From assembly GCA_949130485.1 (NCBI GenBank), contig OX422192.1, positions 9,474,667 through 9,538,666 of the forward strand: DNA of 64,000 nucleotides, in the 5' to 3' direction. Position numbers and translations under genes: made by a program. This DNA is from Agelas oroides (taxonomy: Eukaryota; Porifera; Demospongiae; Agelasida; Agelasidae). This document shows positions 1 to 10,781 of the stretch, piece after piece (the stretch's first letter is position 1; the number at the start of each line of letters is the position of its first letter). The notes under the pieces are model-generated. The model made no database searches, was not told the DNA's origin, and worked only from the letters and a program-made list of their open reading frames with translations.

Positions 1-205
1 TGTAGACACTGGGGAGGGGGGTTGGGGAGCTTTGGCTAGCCCCTTACAAAGATTGAGGTTTAGATCTAGAACTGGTGGTATTGATTGCTCTTGTCTGACA
101 TTCCTTTTTCTACATTAGACTTTTTGTCTCAAGTTAGTTGTTGAGTCAGAATTGAAACTAATACACAACGAATTATTATGAAGACACTACAATACACTGT
201 TCATG

Positions 206-1816
206 CTAGTCGTCAGGTTTGTTGTGGTCTGCCATGATCTTGAGAAGGTGGAGGAGAGTCTCAATATTGTCCGTTTCACTGCCACTGGAGAGAGCCAGAG
301 CCTTCTGTGCATACTCATTACTCTGTGGGGGAGGGGGAGGGGGTCAACATTAAGGCAGGCCGCCTGTCAACATATTCATACTCCACCACATATAGCTTCT
401 TATTGATCTATTGTGCCAGCTACACATTACATGCTGCAAGCAATGAAATACCGGTAGAGGCCACGCCCACTACCAATTGGAGTTGTGCACCACATCACAC
501 AGCCCCAGTACCTTGGCTATCTCCCGGAGTGTGCAGTGTAAAATGGCGAGAGTGTGGTATATGCAGGACATGAGCCGAGGGGAGGAAGTTGTGTGTTCCT
601 CACGAAGCTCCCGGATACTGTGCAACATGTGACATGCCTCTGCTCTCTCTGCTACATCTGTGAGGGGGAGGAGGGAGAGGGAAAATGGGAGAGGGGAGGA
701 GGGAGAGGGGAGGAGGGAGAGGGGAGGAGGGAGAGGAGAGGATGGGAGAGGAGGGAAGGAGGGAGAGGGGAGGATCGGGGACAAAGGAGGTACATACACA
801 CTGATCACTGATGGAGGGAATAAAGATACGGTACCACATAACTTTGTGCACAGGCTGTTCGGATTCAAACAGGCCCAATTTCAAGTGACCTGGGAACAAG
901 GCTAGCTATGGCCAGACATGAGCAAAGGTATACCTAGGGTGGGAGAAGAGGGGATTCCCCTGGTACCATCAGTGTGAGTCACTCTAGTCTGGCTGCCGGT
1001 GCCACTAGTATAGGCATGATGTAAGCTCTGCACCAGCGTAGAGAGGTGCGTGTGCCAGATGGCTACCACCTTCGTGAGAGAGGGAGAGGACACAACATTG
1101 AAATGTGGTTGTTTTACTCCAACACATGTACAATATATGGCATAGCTAAGCTTTTGACCAATCAGAATGCAGCATATAAACAGAAAGTGCGGCCTTAATA
1201 AATATAAGAATTTGGCTACCTCCTCCCTCCCCCCTCTTCCCTCCTCCTCCCTCCCCCCTCTCCTATCCCCCCTCCACCGACCTGGTCATGTAGGGAGATG
1301 GCTACGTCTGGTTTGTTCTCACGCAGGAACACCTTCCCAAGGTGATAGTACCCGCCTGACGTCTGTGTAGCATGAGGGCCATAGGCCACACTGGATTGGT
1401 AGATCTGGAATGGAGGGGAGGAATGGTACAGCTTCATGTCTACTGGCTCATCTATTAAGTGACCAGCCAACGAAGACAGAAAATGCCTCATCTTCAAAAA
1501 ACACTTTTAATAATACCCAAAGCAATCAAAAGCTGGACATTGGGAAGGCCTACATGTGTATCTCATGCCACAGACCGACTGAATATGTTCAGCTACACAT
1601 TTCAGGCCACTAGACAGGCTGACTGGCTGCATTTTGTGGCTACTCACGTCCTCAGCAAAGTGTTTCCGTGCTTCTGTGAGACTGTTTTTAGCAGCAGCAA
1701 GCTGTCCGAGGTTGCGATGGAGCTGTGAGCGCAGCAAGGGGTCACAGTCTGGGGACTTGAGCACTGACCACTGTGCCTGAGAAAGATACTGGTCCGCTTC
1801 TGCTAGACGACCCAGC

Positions 1817-1852
<36 letters not shown>

Positions 1853-3015
1853 CACTGACCAATAACATGTGTGTGTGTGTATGCACTGACCAATGGCAGC
1901 CTCTGCGAGAATGAGGTAGGCGGGTGTAAGTTGGATGTGGGTACCGCCATGCAGCTCTGTGAGGAACTTGAGGGCTTCCAGTGCAGCTGGGATGGCCAGT
2001 GCATGCTCCCCTTCATGAAGAAACCTCTTGCCCTCCTGTTGGGCTAGTTCAATAATGTGTGTCTGCGAAACAGGGGAGGAGAGAGGGAGGAAGAGAGAGG
2101 AAGAGAGAGAGGAAGAGAGAGAGGAAGAGAGAGAGGAAGAGGGAGGAAGAGAGAGAGGAAGAGAGAAAGGAAGAGGGAAGGGAAGGCTTCACTAGTACTC
2201 TCCTAGCCTCTTAACTACTCTCTCCCTCCTCCTTCCCCCTCCTCCCCCTCCTCTTCCCCCCCCCTCCTCACCTTTCTAAGAGTCTGCTGGTGTCTGTAGT
2301 GCTCCCTCTCCTCCTGAGAGCTGGCGTGAGGGAGGGGGGAGTGGAGGACAGACACAATTGCACAGATCTTCTGGTGGATGGCCAACCAGTCTTCACGCTG
2401 GTGGTCCTCACCACTGTGTGAAGGAGTGTGTGGGGAGGAGGTGTGTGTGGAGGAAAGGTCATTTCTTTATTCCATCAGAAGACCAACCACTAGGTCACCT
2501 TCCCCTCCCCCCTCCCCTCCCCCCCCCCCCCTAGTCTGGTCGCAAGCCAATATTGCGTTTTGTACAGTAGGAATGCAATTATCACGTGATTACGTAATAA
2601 AAGTTTTTGAATTCAGGCTTCGGGTCGTTGTAGCTAGCCCAGTCCCCACCTCTGCCAAGTTCTGACTGCTTCTCAACACACTCTGAATGTTTGCTACAAC
2701 GCAACGTTTGACAAATCCTCGCGAATAACGAAGTCTACTGTTTCCACCGGATGTCAGTATGTTGTAATTGCCCGTTCTGAAATCTGATTGGACTGCAATA
2801 TTTCTGCAGCGGGTACAAATCGCAATATAGGCTTGCGACCAGACCCTCGCGCTATGCTTGGGTCTGGCTTCGCCAGACTACCCCCCCTTCACACACACAC
2901 ACACACACCAGTAGTAAGTCACTCTGCAATTGGTACACTGCACGTGAGCCGGTTTCTGGCACAACTCGCACAAAAGCTTCAGTCCCTTCGGAGTGGCGAG
3001 AGGATTCACCGACAT
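206..3015 (-). CDS. ZMYND12: ZMYND12-like MYND zinc finger / TPR protein
   Basis: Eight exons, in transcript order: 2909-3015, 2272-2413, 1891-2062, 1648-1817, 1282-1404, 967-1069, 512-657, 206-322. Phases agree throughout and give 359 residues, close to the ~365 of vertebrate ZMYND12. Residues ~12-55 form a MYND zinc finger (CELCQKPAHVQC, then YYCGEDHQ with the Cys codon split by intron 1). The rest is helical TPR-like sequence, including GLGRLAEADQYLSQAQW and QTSGGYYHLGKVF, which match the family. ZMYND12 is a cilium/axoneme-associated protein in animals (family knowledge); a role in motile cilia here is inferred. The ATG at 3015 is the first Met in frame with the MYND finger. The gene is head to head with the ELOVL gene, and an X-box lies ~50 bases upstream. 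Introns hold (TG)n and GA-rich tracts. Confidence 0.9.
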
Positions 3016-3193
3016 TGCGGCACTTGTGAGCCGGCCAGCTAGTTGGCGTTTCTCTTTATCTCCGTTGCTTAGCAACTTTTGACCCCGCCCACCAGTTAGT
3101 AACATTAGGCGACTCCCTGCGCAGCTGCATGCACGGGCGGTTGCATCTAGCTACCTAGTAACCTACCTACTTACTCGAGTGAGTGAGACCGCT
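3016..3193. promoter_or_regulatory. Divergent promoter with RFX X-box
   Basis: Only 178 bases separate the ZMYND12 and ELOVL start codons. At 3064-3076 is gttgcttagcaac, an imperfect palindrome fitting the RFX X-box (two RGYAAC half sites). It lies about 50 bases upstream of the ZMYND12 ATG, where RFX factors usually act on ciliary genes. A GC-rich ccccgccc box follows at ~3080. Binding is inferred from the motif and the neighbouring gene. Confidence 0.55.
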
Positions 3194-4354
3194 ATGGCTG
3201 TACCTGATGCTGGTGTGCATGGGCCGTACGGCATGGCTCGCCTGATCCCTCTCATGGACAGTATCGAGTCCCGGTTCGACATCAAGAGGGGCACCACCTG
3301 GATGTCGCGGCGATGGCACATCTCTATCGTCATATGCGCTGTCTATCTTCTGTTGATATATGTTGGGAGGCGGTGGATGCGAGACAGAAAGCCGTTCAAC
3401 CTTCGCCGGCCGCTGGTCATGTGGAACACGGGTCTGGCTGTATTTAGCTTCCTGGGCAGTTGGGTGATCGTGCCGCCGTTTTTCAGGTGCGTTTGTGAGT
3501 GAATCGTTTGTAAAACTATACTTCTGCATTGTTAATGTATGGAGGCCTGCAGTGCAGGTGTAAATTATGTTCAGAGACGGAAAGGTGACCTTTGCTGGGT
3601 GTGTCAGCATCTCAAGACTTTATTCAGGAATTGTGTAATCGGTGGTGGGTTGGAATGTAGTGTGTCTGCAGTGAATATGGTACCCTTTTCTTTGACCTTT
3701 GCTCAGTGCACTTTCCTATAGGCATCTTACAGGAAGAGGCTATCAACAATGAATTTGTTTTCTTCTTCTCATAGTGGCCTCCTCCCCCACTCTCTCTCCT
3801 CTTCTCCCTCCCTCCTCTTCTCCCCCCCTCTCTTCAGATTGCTCATAGAGCACGGGTTATGGTCTACAGCATGCTATGCAGAAGCAAACACCATCCCTCG
3901 CCAGGCTGTCTGGGGATACATGTTTGGCTTGTTCAAAGTTGTGGAGCTCGGAGACACAGCCTTCATTGTCCTGCGAAAGACGCCACTTTCGTTTTTGCAC
4001 TGGTACCACCATATGACAGTTTTTGTCTTTTGCTGGTATACACTCATTGATCCAACGGCAGTGACGCAATGGTTTGGGGTCATGAACTATACGATACACA
4101 CAGTTATGTACACCTATTATGCCCTCAAGGCGAGTGGATGGCGGATACCGTCAAGGGTGGCTCTAGTGGTCACTTTGCTGCAGTTGTCCCAGATGTTTGT
4201 TGGGGTGTTTGTTAATGTACTGGCCTATATGCAGCAGGGGGGTAGCTGTAAGGTGCGAGTAGACTTGTTGCAGGCAGCAGGCGTGATGTACGCCTCCTAC
4301 GCAATCCTCTTCCTGAACTTTCTCTATCACAGATACATAAAAAAGAAACAGTGA
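3194..4354 (+). CDS. ELOVL6: ELOVL6-like very-long-chain fatty acid elongase
   Basis: Two exons (3194-3486, 3838-4354) joined inside an AGA codon give 269 residues, against ~265 for vertebrate ELOVL6. The enzyme is an ER membrane 3-ketoacyl-CoA synthase that condenses malonyl-CoA with acyl-CoA. The catalytic histidine box is FLHWYHHMTV at about residues 143-152, followed by NYTIHTVMYTYYAL typical of the ELO family. Upstream elements FNLRRPLVMWN and VVELGDTAFIVLRK also fit. Several hydrophobic segments are visible, and the C-terminus RYIKKKQ is a likely dilysine ER-retrieval signal. I chose ATG 3194 because a reading from 3179 would start on GTG. ELOVL3/6 subgroup assignment comes from overall resemblance; the elongase call is firm. 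Confidence 0.93.
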
Positions 4355-4734
4355 CAATCCGTCTATTTTATTTCATGAAATTAGTATGATTGTGTAAAGA
4401 ATTTTTTTTCACTAATTTATCTGTACAGTGAAATTTTTAATCATGACATACTGGACCAGGTCTGTAAACACGGCGGTGCACACAGGTCTAACTAATTCAG
4501 ACTGTATTTCAACATGGTTAGGGACGAACTGGCTGGTCATAAGGAGGAGGGGCCCCCTGACTCCACATGCAGTTGGCATGCATGGGTCAAGCATACTTGG
4601 GAAAGCATATATTGCCCAGTGCAACCTCACTTGCAGTGGCTACTCAGAATCCACCATTTCCTTGGGTGAAGTTATCATTCAAAACATCTCTGTTACATCT
4701 ACTATATAAAAATAGAGCTATGGTTGAAGACAGT
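4355..4734. other. Intergenic spacer between convergent genes
   Basis: About 380 bases between the ELOVL stop and the EBP stop. It is AT-rich, with likely 3' UTR of both convergent genes. I see no other gene or repeat here. Confidence 0.6.
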
Positions 4735-5793
4735 TCAGTCCAACTTTGCCTTCTCGATGAGCTGTCGGAGTTTGACGTAGGCGTCATAGTACAGGTAGAG
4801 GGGGATCACGACCCAAATCATGTTTAGGAAGAGAAAGATGAACCAGAAATACTTGAGCTTGAGGTACGTGTCAAACCTTGGCGGCCAATCCTGTGTGTGT
4901 GTGTGTGTGTTAGGGGTGAGAATATTATGCTCCAAAATCAGAGAATTATGCTATGCTTTGATGCTCACATTTTATGCCAATTATGCTCCAGAAATATGCC
5001 ATTATGCTTCTAAGCAAAATATTTTTTTTAGGTCACAAAAACACATTTTCACATAGAACAGTTACAAAACACATAGAAAGGTTACAAAACTCAAGAATAG
5101 AAGCAAAGTGTCACGCTTGTTGTACTGCAGCATCAAAGATGCCTCAATGTAGTCTTGGAGTGCACCATTCTGACACTACTAGTACTACAACTGGGCTCGT
5201 TGCGTTCGGCCATTTTTTCCTATCGAGTCACGTGGAAACTGCGCATGCGCAATATGTACGGGGCTAAAAAAGAACCGAATTATGCCGGCATTATGCTCGA
5301 TGCTTTGAAGGGTCAATTATGCTCGAAATTATGCCGGCATAATATTTGCACCCCTAGTGTGTGTGTGTGTGTTCAGTAGTTTATGCTGTGCATCATACTA
5401 TGCAGAACTAGTTCAACTTTTCTTGACAAATAACAATGAAGACACACTCACAATCTCTGGTAGGTGGGTAAATCCGTCACTCCACTCACACCCAAAGTAA
5501 AAGATGGTGCCCATTAGCTGGAAGGTCCCAGCGAGTACTGCCCAGTAGTGGCGGCTCCAGTGGTCTCGCTGGAGTGCACGATACCTGGGAGAAGAAGAGA
5601 AGGATGGTAGTGTGGAGGATGGGAAGCGTGGAGGGTGGTACATGTGGGAGGGAGAAGAACAAGGAATCAAGAAGAGGTGGGCAAGGTGAGAAGAGGAGAA
5701 GTGTATACCAGAGGTACTCCAGAGGTAGCATGATGGCCACCTCCTGGTAGGTGATCCAGGCGACCATGGGATCATTGAGCACCCAGTAGCGCG
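4735..5793 (-). CDS. EBP: EBP-like sterol delta8-delta7 isomerase, 5' end missing in gap
   Basis: Three exons are visible: 5709-5793 (runs into the N gap), 5452-5584 and 4735-4890, in continuous phase. They encode the C-terminal ~124 residues of an EXPERA-domain protein. Typical EBP features are the acidic stretch around GCEWSDGFTHLPEI and the aromatic YLKLKYFWFIFLFLNMIWV before the last membrane span. EBP is an ER enzyme of late sterol synthesis that moves the C8 double bond to C7. The C-terminus VKLRQLIEKAKLD is basic, as in the family. The N-terminal exon(s), with the first catalytic residues, are not in the sequence. EBPL is a less likely alternative. The second intron carries a 446-base MITE. 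Confidence 0.82.
4911..5356. mobile_element. hAT-like MITE in an EBP intron
   Basis: Inverted ends taggggtgagaatatt (left) and its counterpart at the right (reverse complement taggggtgcaaatatt) bound 446 bases rich in ATTATGC motifs. The element sits inside a GT microsatellite, so an apparent 8-base duplication (gtgtgtgt on both sides) fits hAT but could be the microsatellite itself. No coding capacity. Confidence 0.6.
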
Positions 5794-5993
5794 NNNNNNN
5801 NNNNNNNNNNNNNNNNNNNNNNNNNNNNNNNNNNNNNNNNNNNNNNNNNNNNNNNNNNNNNNNNNNNNNNNNNNNNNNNNNNNNNNNNNNNNNNNNNNNN
5901 NNNNNNNNNNNNNNNNNNNNNNNNNNNNNNNNNNNNNNNNNNNNNNNNNNNNNNNNNNNNNNNNNNNNNNNNNNNNNNNNNNNNNNNNNNNNN
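5794..5993. other. Assembly gap (200 N)
   Basis: Exactly 200 N, the usual placeholder for a gap of unknown size. It hides the 5' end of EBP and the 3' part of LRPPRC, both on the minus strand. Confidence 0.99.
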
Positions 5994-6113
5994 TGCAAAA
6001 TAGGCAAGGTCAACTGCAAACTCCTATGGAATAGGTGACGTTGCTAAGCAACTGTTACTAGGCAACTGTTACCAAGCAACCACCACAAAGCCGACCATGC
6101 AGGAGAGACTTGC

Positions 6114-7851
6114 CTCAGGAATGAGTCTGTTATGGCCAAACTGGGAGAGGCTGTCAATGATCTTTGTGTAAACTCTGACACTAGGGAACAGACGTCGTTC
6201 ACGCATTTCACCTAGCAACTAAACGGGAGAACAATGGGCAGGGAAGGAAAATGTACTTCTATATTCATGTGTATGCTTTCAGAATTGTTCCCTCTCCCTC
6301 TCTCCCCTCCTGTCCTTCCCACGGGCCTACCCTGTTGATAGAAGCCATGTCCCCTCTCTCAGCGTATGCACACAGCAGGGCGGTGAAACTGAGGAGCCCA
6401 GGGGTGATCTGGTCCCCCATCTCATGCAACAACTTCTCAGCACCCGCTATGTCATCTGCACGTGCATGGCCCATAATAAGAGAAGCATACACGTTTTCGT
6501 TGATGGCCAGGTCAAGAGATTTCATGTGCTCTAGGATTTGCATGGCCCCCGGCATGTTTCCCTGGTTGCAGTAGGCCTGAAGGAAAAGCATGAGGGTTCC
6601 CTGCCGGAGGGGGAGGAGAGGGAAGAGAGGGAGAAAGAAGAGAGAGGGAGAGGAGAGGGGAGAGAGGGAGAAAGAAGAGAGAAGGAGAGGAGAGAGGGAG
6701 AAAGAAGAGAGAAGGAGAGGAGAGGGGAGGGAGGGGAAAAGAGGAGAAAGAGGAGAGAGGAGAGAGGGAGAAGGAAAAGAGAAGGAGAGGGAGATTAGAA
6801 GGGGAGTGAAGGAGGTAGTGGAGTGAGAGTGTGGAAGGAAGAAAGTTAACTCCAAAGTGTTCCTCACAGTGACATTACTGCCTGTTACCTGGTTAGGCAT
6901 GATACCGTCCTCCCTCATCTTCTCCATGAACTCTGACGGAGGAAACTTGTGGTCGTTCTGCATGTAAACTTGCAGGAGCGTGTTGTACAGCCCCACCTCA
7001 GATGTCAGCCCTGGAAGGAACGTGTGTGTCGAGGATAAATGTGCATGCACATGTGGTGGGTGTGTGTCCGACATATGACCCAAGGCCAGTGTAACTGATA
7101 GCAGCTCACCTTTCTCTTTGAGTTGTCTCCATATGTTCTCTACGAGTACTTGCCTCTTTTCTGGCTTCTCCAACACAAGCTCACTGCCACACGACCTCAC
7201 CAAATGGTACACGGATTCTGGCACATGCTCTTCCGTCTCTGAAACTGGGGGTCAAAGTGCAGATAACTCTTATTCAGTCACCCAAAGCCATCATTCCCAG
7301 ACTCATGTCCCAATTTCCACAAGTGATGAAAGAGCTGGGGGTATATGAGAGTCTGTGAAGGAGGCTAACTACTTACTGAGTTGCCGTAAGTTCCTGTGCA
7401 TGTGATATTGATTGGTCTGGCTTGCAAGGCTAACAGGCATGAAACAGGGGCTCACAAGTGCTTTACATGCAGTTAAGGTGCAGATAGTGGGGGATCTTCA
7501 GGCACTAGCAAGGTGACATACATACACTGCTGTTGAATGAAGATTAGCTGAACTGTAGCATAAGTTGGCATTGCAGGTCAATGGCTGAGGATGTGCATTT
7601 ATTGGAACAAACGCATGCTCAGACACCATAATTCATCTGCTTGCTGCAGCTTTTAACCTACCATTCTGCAACACTTGGGAGGCAAGCGTTTTTAGCCTGC
7701 CCGCTGTACGGATTGAATTGGTGTGGGCATCCTCCCACCTCCTCCATCGCACGCTCTCGCCGCTCGCAACGCTCGCACTGCAGCGCCACCGAACAGCGCG
7801 GATAGCGGGCGACACTTGTCTTGCAAATAGCACCGACGTCAGGCGATACAT
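6114..7851 (-). CDS. LRPPRC: LRPPRC-like mitochondrial PPR protein, N-terminal part only
   Basis: Five exons in phase: 7662-7851, 7110-7244, 6889-7010, 6331-6600, 6114-6218 (274 codons). The N-terminus MYRLTSVLFARQVSPAIRAV is a basic amphipathic mitochondrial targeting peptide. PPR repeats follow: GLYNTLLQVYMQNDHKF, LFLQAYCNQGNMPGAMQIL, ENVYASLIMGHARADDIAGA and LLCAYAERGDMASINR, matching the order in animal LRPPRC. LRPPRC with SLIRP stabilises mitochondrial mRNAs (family knowledge). The last visible exon appears to end at a GC donor (gag|gcaagt). Vertebrate LRPPRC has ~1,390 residues, so about 1,100 are absent; they should lie in the gap, or the locus is truncated or misassembled. The gene is head to head with NEK2. 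Confidence 0.85.
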
Positions 7852-7991
7852 CTGTGGGGAGTCAGTCAGTCAGTGACACTCGGTCAGTGATCTCCTACAC
7901 TTCAGCTCCAACCACGTGGCGAGCAAGGAACTTCAGTGAATTTGATTGGTCAATTTTTGAAATTCTTCGTGGCAAATTTCAAAATTCAGTC
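7852..7991. promoter_or_regulatory. Divergent LRPPRC/NEK2 promoter with E-box, CCAAT and CHR-like motifs
   Basis: 140 bases separate the two ATGs. An E-box cacgtg lies at 7913-7918, an inverted CCAAT box (attgg) at 7945-7949 and TTTGAA at 7956-7961. TTTGAA is the core of the CHR element through which DREAM/MuvB controls G2/M genes such as NEK2 in vertebrates. Motif presence is seen; function is inferred. Confidence 0.45.
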
Positions 7992-9926
7992 ATGCCAAAG
8001 ACGGTGGCCAAGTTGGAGGATTTCGAGGTCCTGCTGACCATCGGGACTGGCAGCTTCGGAACTTGCCGGAAGGTCCGTAGGAGAGCCGATGGAAAGGTAT
8101 GTTCATGTATAGGGGACGGTCTCCCGGTGTTTCGTACTGTAAGCGACGGCAAACTTGGCGGGGCCTGGGAGGAGGCTGAAGGGTAGGTGCCCATACTAGT
8201 TATCACAATTTAAGTGCCATCATGAGTTGATCTTTACTTACCTGCTGCATGTGAAGGGTTGGCGATGCTAGGCAAACTAGATACATGTACCAGAATCCGA
8301 TACCCCCTTATCTGTGTATGAGCATTGTTCCCAGGCATGCTACAGCTCCTCCCCCCCCCCCCTCCAACAGGTCTTTGTGTGGAAGGAGATAGACTATGGT
8401 GGGATGACAGAGAAAGAGAAACAGTTGCTAGTTCAGGAGGTGAATCTCTTGCGGGAGCTCCGTCACCCCCACATTGTGCGCTACCATGACCGCATCATCG
8501 CCCGCACGGAGGCCACTCTGTACATCATTATGGAGCACTGTCAGGGCGGGGACCTGGCAGCCATCATAGCCAAGTGCAGAACTGAGAGGTAAAATGTCGG
8601 CCATATTCCCCAGGCCCTCCCTCTCTCCATTTAACTGAGAGTGCTCCCCACCCTCAGGGGTCATCTTGAGGAGCTGTTTGTGTGGCGTGTGTTTCACCAG
8701 CTTCTGCTGGCCCTGGGAGAGTGCCACAGGAAAAGAACTGGAGTTCACAAGGTGCGTACGAAGCAAGAACGCTTCAAACTCTATCCCTCTTTGCCTCCCT
8801 ACCCTTACCCCTCCTCCCTCACTCCTACCCTCCCTTCCACCCTTCCTTCCCTCTTTCTTTCTCTGCAGGTTCTTCATCGTGACCTGAAACCAGCTAATGT
8901 GTTTCTCGATGGCAACAACAATGTGAAGTTGGGGGACTTTGGTCTGGCCAGAATCCTCCATCATAACTTCAGTCTTGCTAAAACGTTTGTGGGAACACCT
9001 TACTACATGTCTCCAGTGAGTCTCCATTCCCACGCCCTCTCTCTCACCATCTCTTCCTCCCACCCTCCCTCTCATCCTTCCTTTCACCCTCCCTCTCATC
9101 CCCATTTTCTTACTCCCAGGAACAGTTGAGGGAGCAGGAATATGATGAGCGTTCAGACTTGTGGTCACTGGGCTGCCTAGTGTATGAACTGTGTGCACTG
9201 GCCCCACCCTTCCCGGCCCCAAATCAGCAAGTATTGGAGATGAGGGTGAGAGAAGGGCGATTCCGACGCATCCCCCAGCAGTATTCTTCAGAGCTGCAAG
9301 CCATCGTTGCCTCTTTGCTGCAGACACAGGTGGGTCATTTGGAGCCGAACAATTATTAATTATTGCATAAGGAGTCTTCCCTCTCTGCTCTTCTCCCTCT
9401 GTAGCCAGAGAAACGTCCAGACATTCCGGAATTACTGCTGCGAGTTTCTCCACATGTGTCAGACAGTGGAGCCACTTCAACAGGAGAGAAGGGTAGGACA
9501 ACCTCGGAGCTATCTTGCAGGGAGGCTGAGCTGCGCCAGAGGGAGGACAGGTTGAGGGGAAGGGAGAGAGCTTTGTTGGAGAGAGAAAGGAAAGTGGCAG
9601 GTAAGTGCCATGTTTGTTCTGTGCATAGTTCTATTTCACACTGTCCCTCCACTGCTCGCAGGTCGTGAGAAGGCAGTGCAGGAGAGAGAGGCTCGGCTGA
9701 GACTCTTGGAGAAAGGGTGAGACGAGGGAGCCTCCCAGCTGTGTTGAATTGTATGTGACCTTTGTCTTATTTTCTTCTCCCCCCCCTCCTCCTCCCCTCT
9801 CTCCTCCTCCTCCCCCCTCTTCCTACCAGCCACCACCTGGTTAGACTCCCATTGGAGCCAGTCAATTCAGATCACACACAAGCAGTAGAGAATCACCATG
9901 GTAACAGCTCTCTGATTGGTTGTTAA
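7992..9926 (+). CDS. NEK2: NEK2-like NIMA-related mitotic kinase
   Basis: Eight exons: 7992-8096, 8371-8588, 8658-8751, 8869-9015, 9120-9329, 9405-9600, 9662-9716, 9830-9926, giving 373 residues (vertebrate NEK2 ~445). The kinase domain starts almost at the N-terminus: glycine loop IGTGSFGTCRKV, catalytic Lys in VFVWKEIDYGG, catalytic loop HRDLKPANVFLDG, DFGLAR, and activation segment AKTFVGTPYYMSPEQ. The tail is a charged coiled coil (ELRQREDRLRGRERALLERE), the position of the NEK2 leucine zipper. NEK2 drives centrosome separation at the G2/M transition. The C-terminus is shorter than in vertebrates. If the donor at 9717 is not used, translation stops at GGG TGA right there. Confidence 0.93.
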
Positions 9927-10059
9927 TAGTCTTGCTACTAGTCAGTGTGGATCTCTTCCCAATTCTGCAGGTCCACATCATTTGAAGAACAGATGTAGAT
10001 AGTAACATATGACTTGTGCATACACATCCAGCAATCATGTAGTACAGTATAAATATAGG

Positions 10060-10198
10060 TTATACGATGAAACCGAGGGGTCTACGGGATTTAGATACCC
10101 GCGGAAACCTATATAAACACCCGCGCGCGAAGCGCAAGGGTGTTTATGGTTTCCAAGGGGATCTAAATCCCGTAGGCCCCGAGGGTTTCATCGTATAA
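10060..10198. repeat. Foldback MITE-like inverted repeat
   Basis: Two ~50-base arms: ttatacgatgaaacc at 10060-10074 pairs with ggtttcatcgtataa at 10184-10198, and inner parts (gggatttagatacccgc / atctaaatcccgtagg) also pair. No ORF. It lies just downstream of NEK2. Confidence 0.75.
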
Positions 10199-10766
10199 GG
10201 TATTTATACTATAGCCAATCAAATCGTTTCTCTCCTTGGCAACAAAACTGCGTGCATTTCTCTCCTTAGCAACAAAACTGCCTAGCAACGGCTACAGTTC
10301 AAATTCTGAATGAACGAGCTCTCTTTCAAGCTGTTCGCTGACCGCTTACCTTGCAACGATTCAACTTTGTACTCGCTCGGCAACGCTCGCTAGTGATTGG
10401 GATTCAAAACCGAATTCAAATTCAGAGCGCCTGAGAATGAGACCGAAATGTCCCGCCCCATGACATTGTGTCAATTTGTGAACTTTCTGGTGAGTGTTGT
10501 GTTGAGCGAGTACTAGCGCTTTCTTGAATAGTAGCTACCTATGGCTCCCATTGAAACTGTAGGCAAACTCCGTGTGAACCGGTTAAGTTCGAGACCACCG
10601 CTGTCGAGCCAAACGCTTTCTATCCGAAGCTGTCTTCAGACTGCAGCCATTGTCATACAACCGCTAACGAGCTTAGCGCTTTGCGTACAGAAACTGTATG
10701 AGAGCTGGTGGCTATATTTGTAGCGCTTCATGGTATTAAACTATCTCTATACTATCTACGGATATC
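10199..10766. other. Intergenic, no gene recognised
   Basis: Repeated ctccttrgcaacaaaactg units at ~10230-10285 and unremarkable unique sequence. A short ORF at 10541-10723 has no recognisable features. Confidence 0.5.
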
Positions 10767-10781
10767 ACAGGTGGTATAAGT
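10767..10781. repeat. Left target-site duplication of the CR1/L2-like LINE
   Basis: acaggtggtataagt is repeated exactly at 12509-12523, on the other side of the retrotransposon. Confidence 0.9.

Noticed and set aside
5486..6019. Open frames running through N gaps (also 34218-34629)
   Set aside because: N bases contain no stop codons, so these frames are artefacts.
6538..6826. Purine-rich Glu/Arg open frames (also at 554-905, 19684-19872, 20057-20299)
   Set aside because: Low-complexity GGGAGA tracts in introns read without stops; no codon structure.
8428..9501. 357-codon minus-strand open frame
   Set aside because: It lies wholly antisense to NEK2 exons and introns and has no family features; the plus-strand kinase explains the region.
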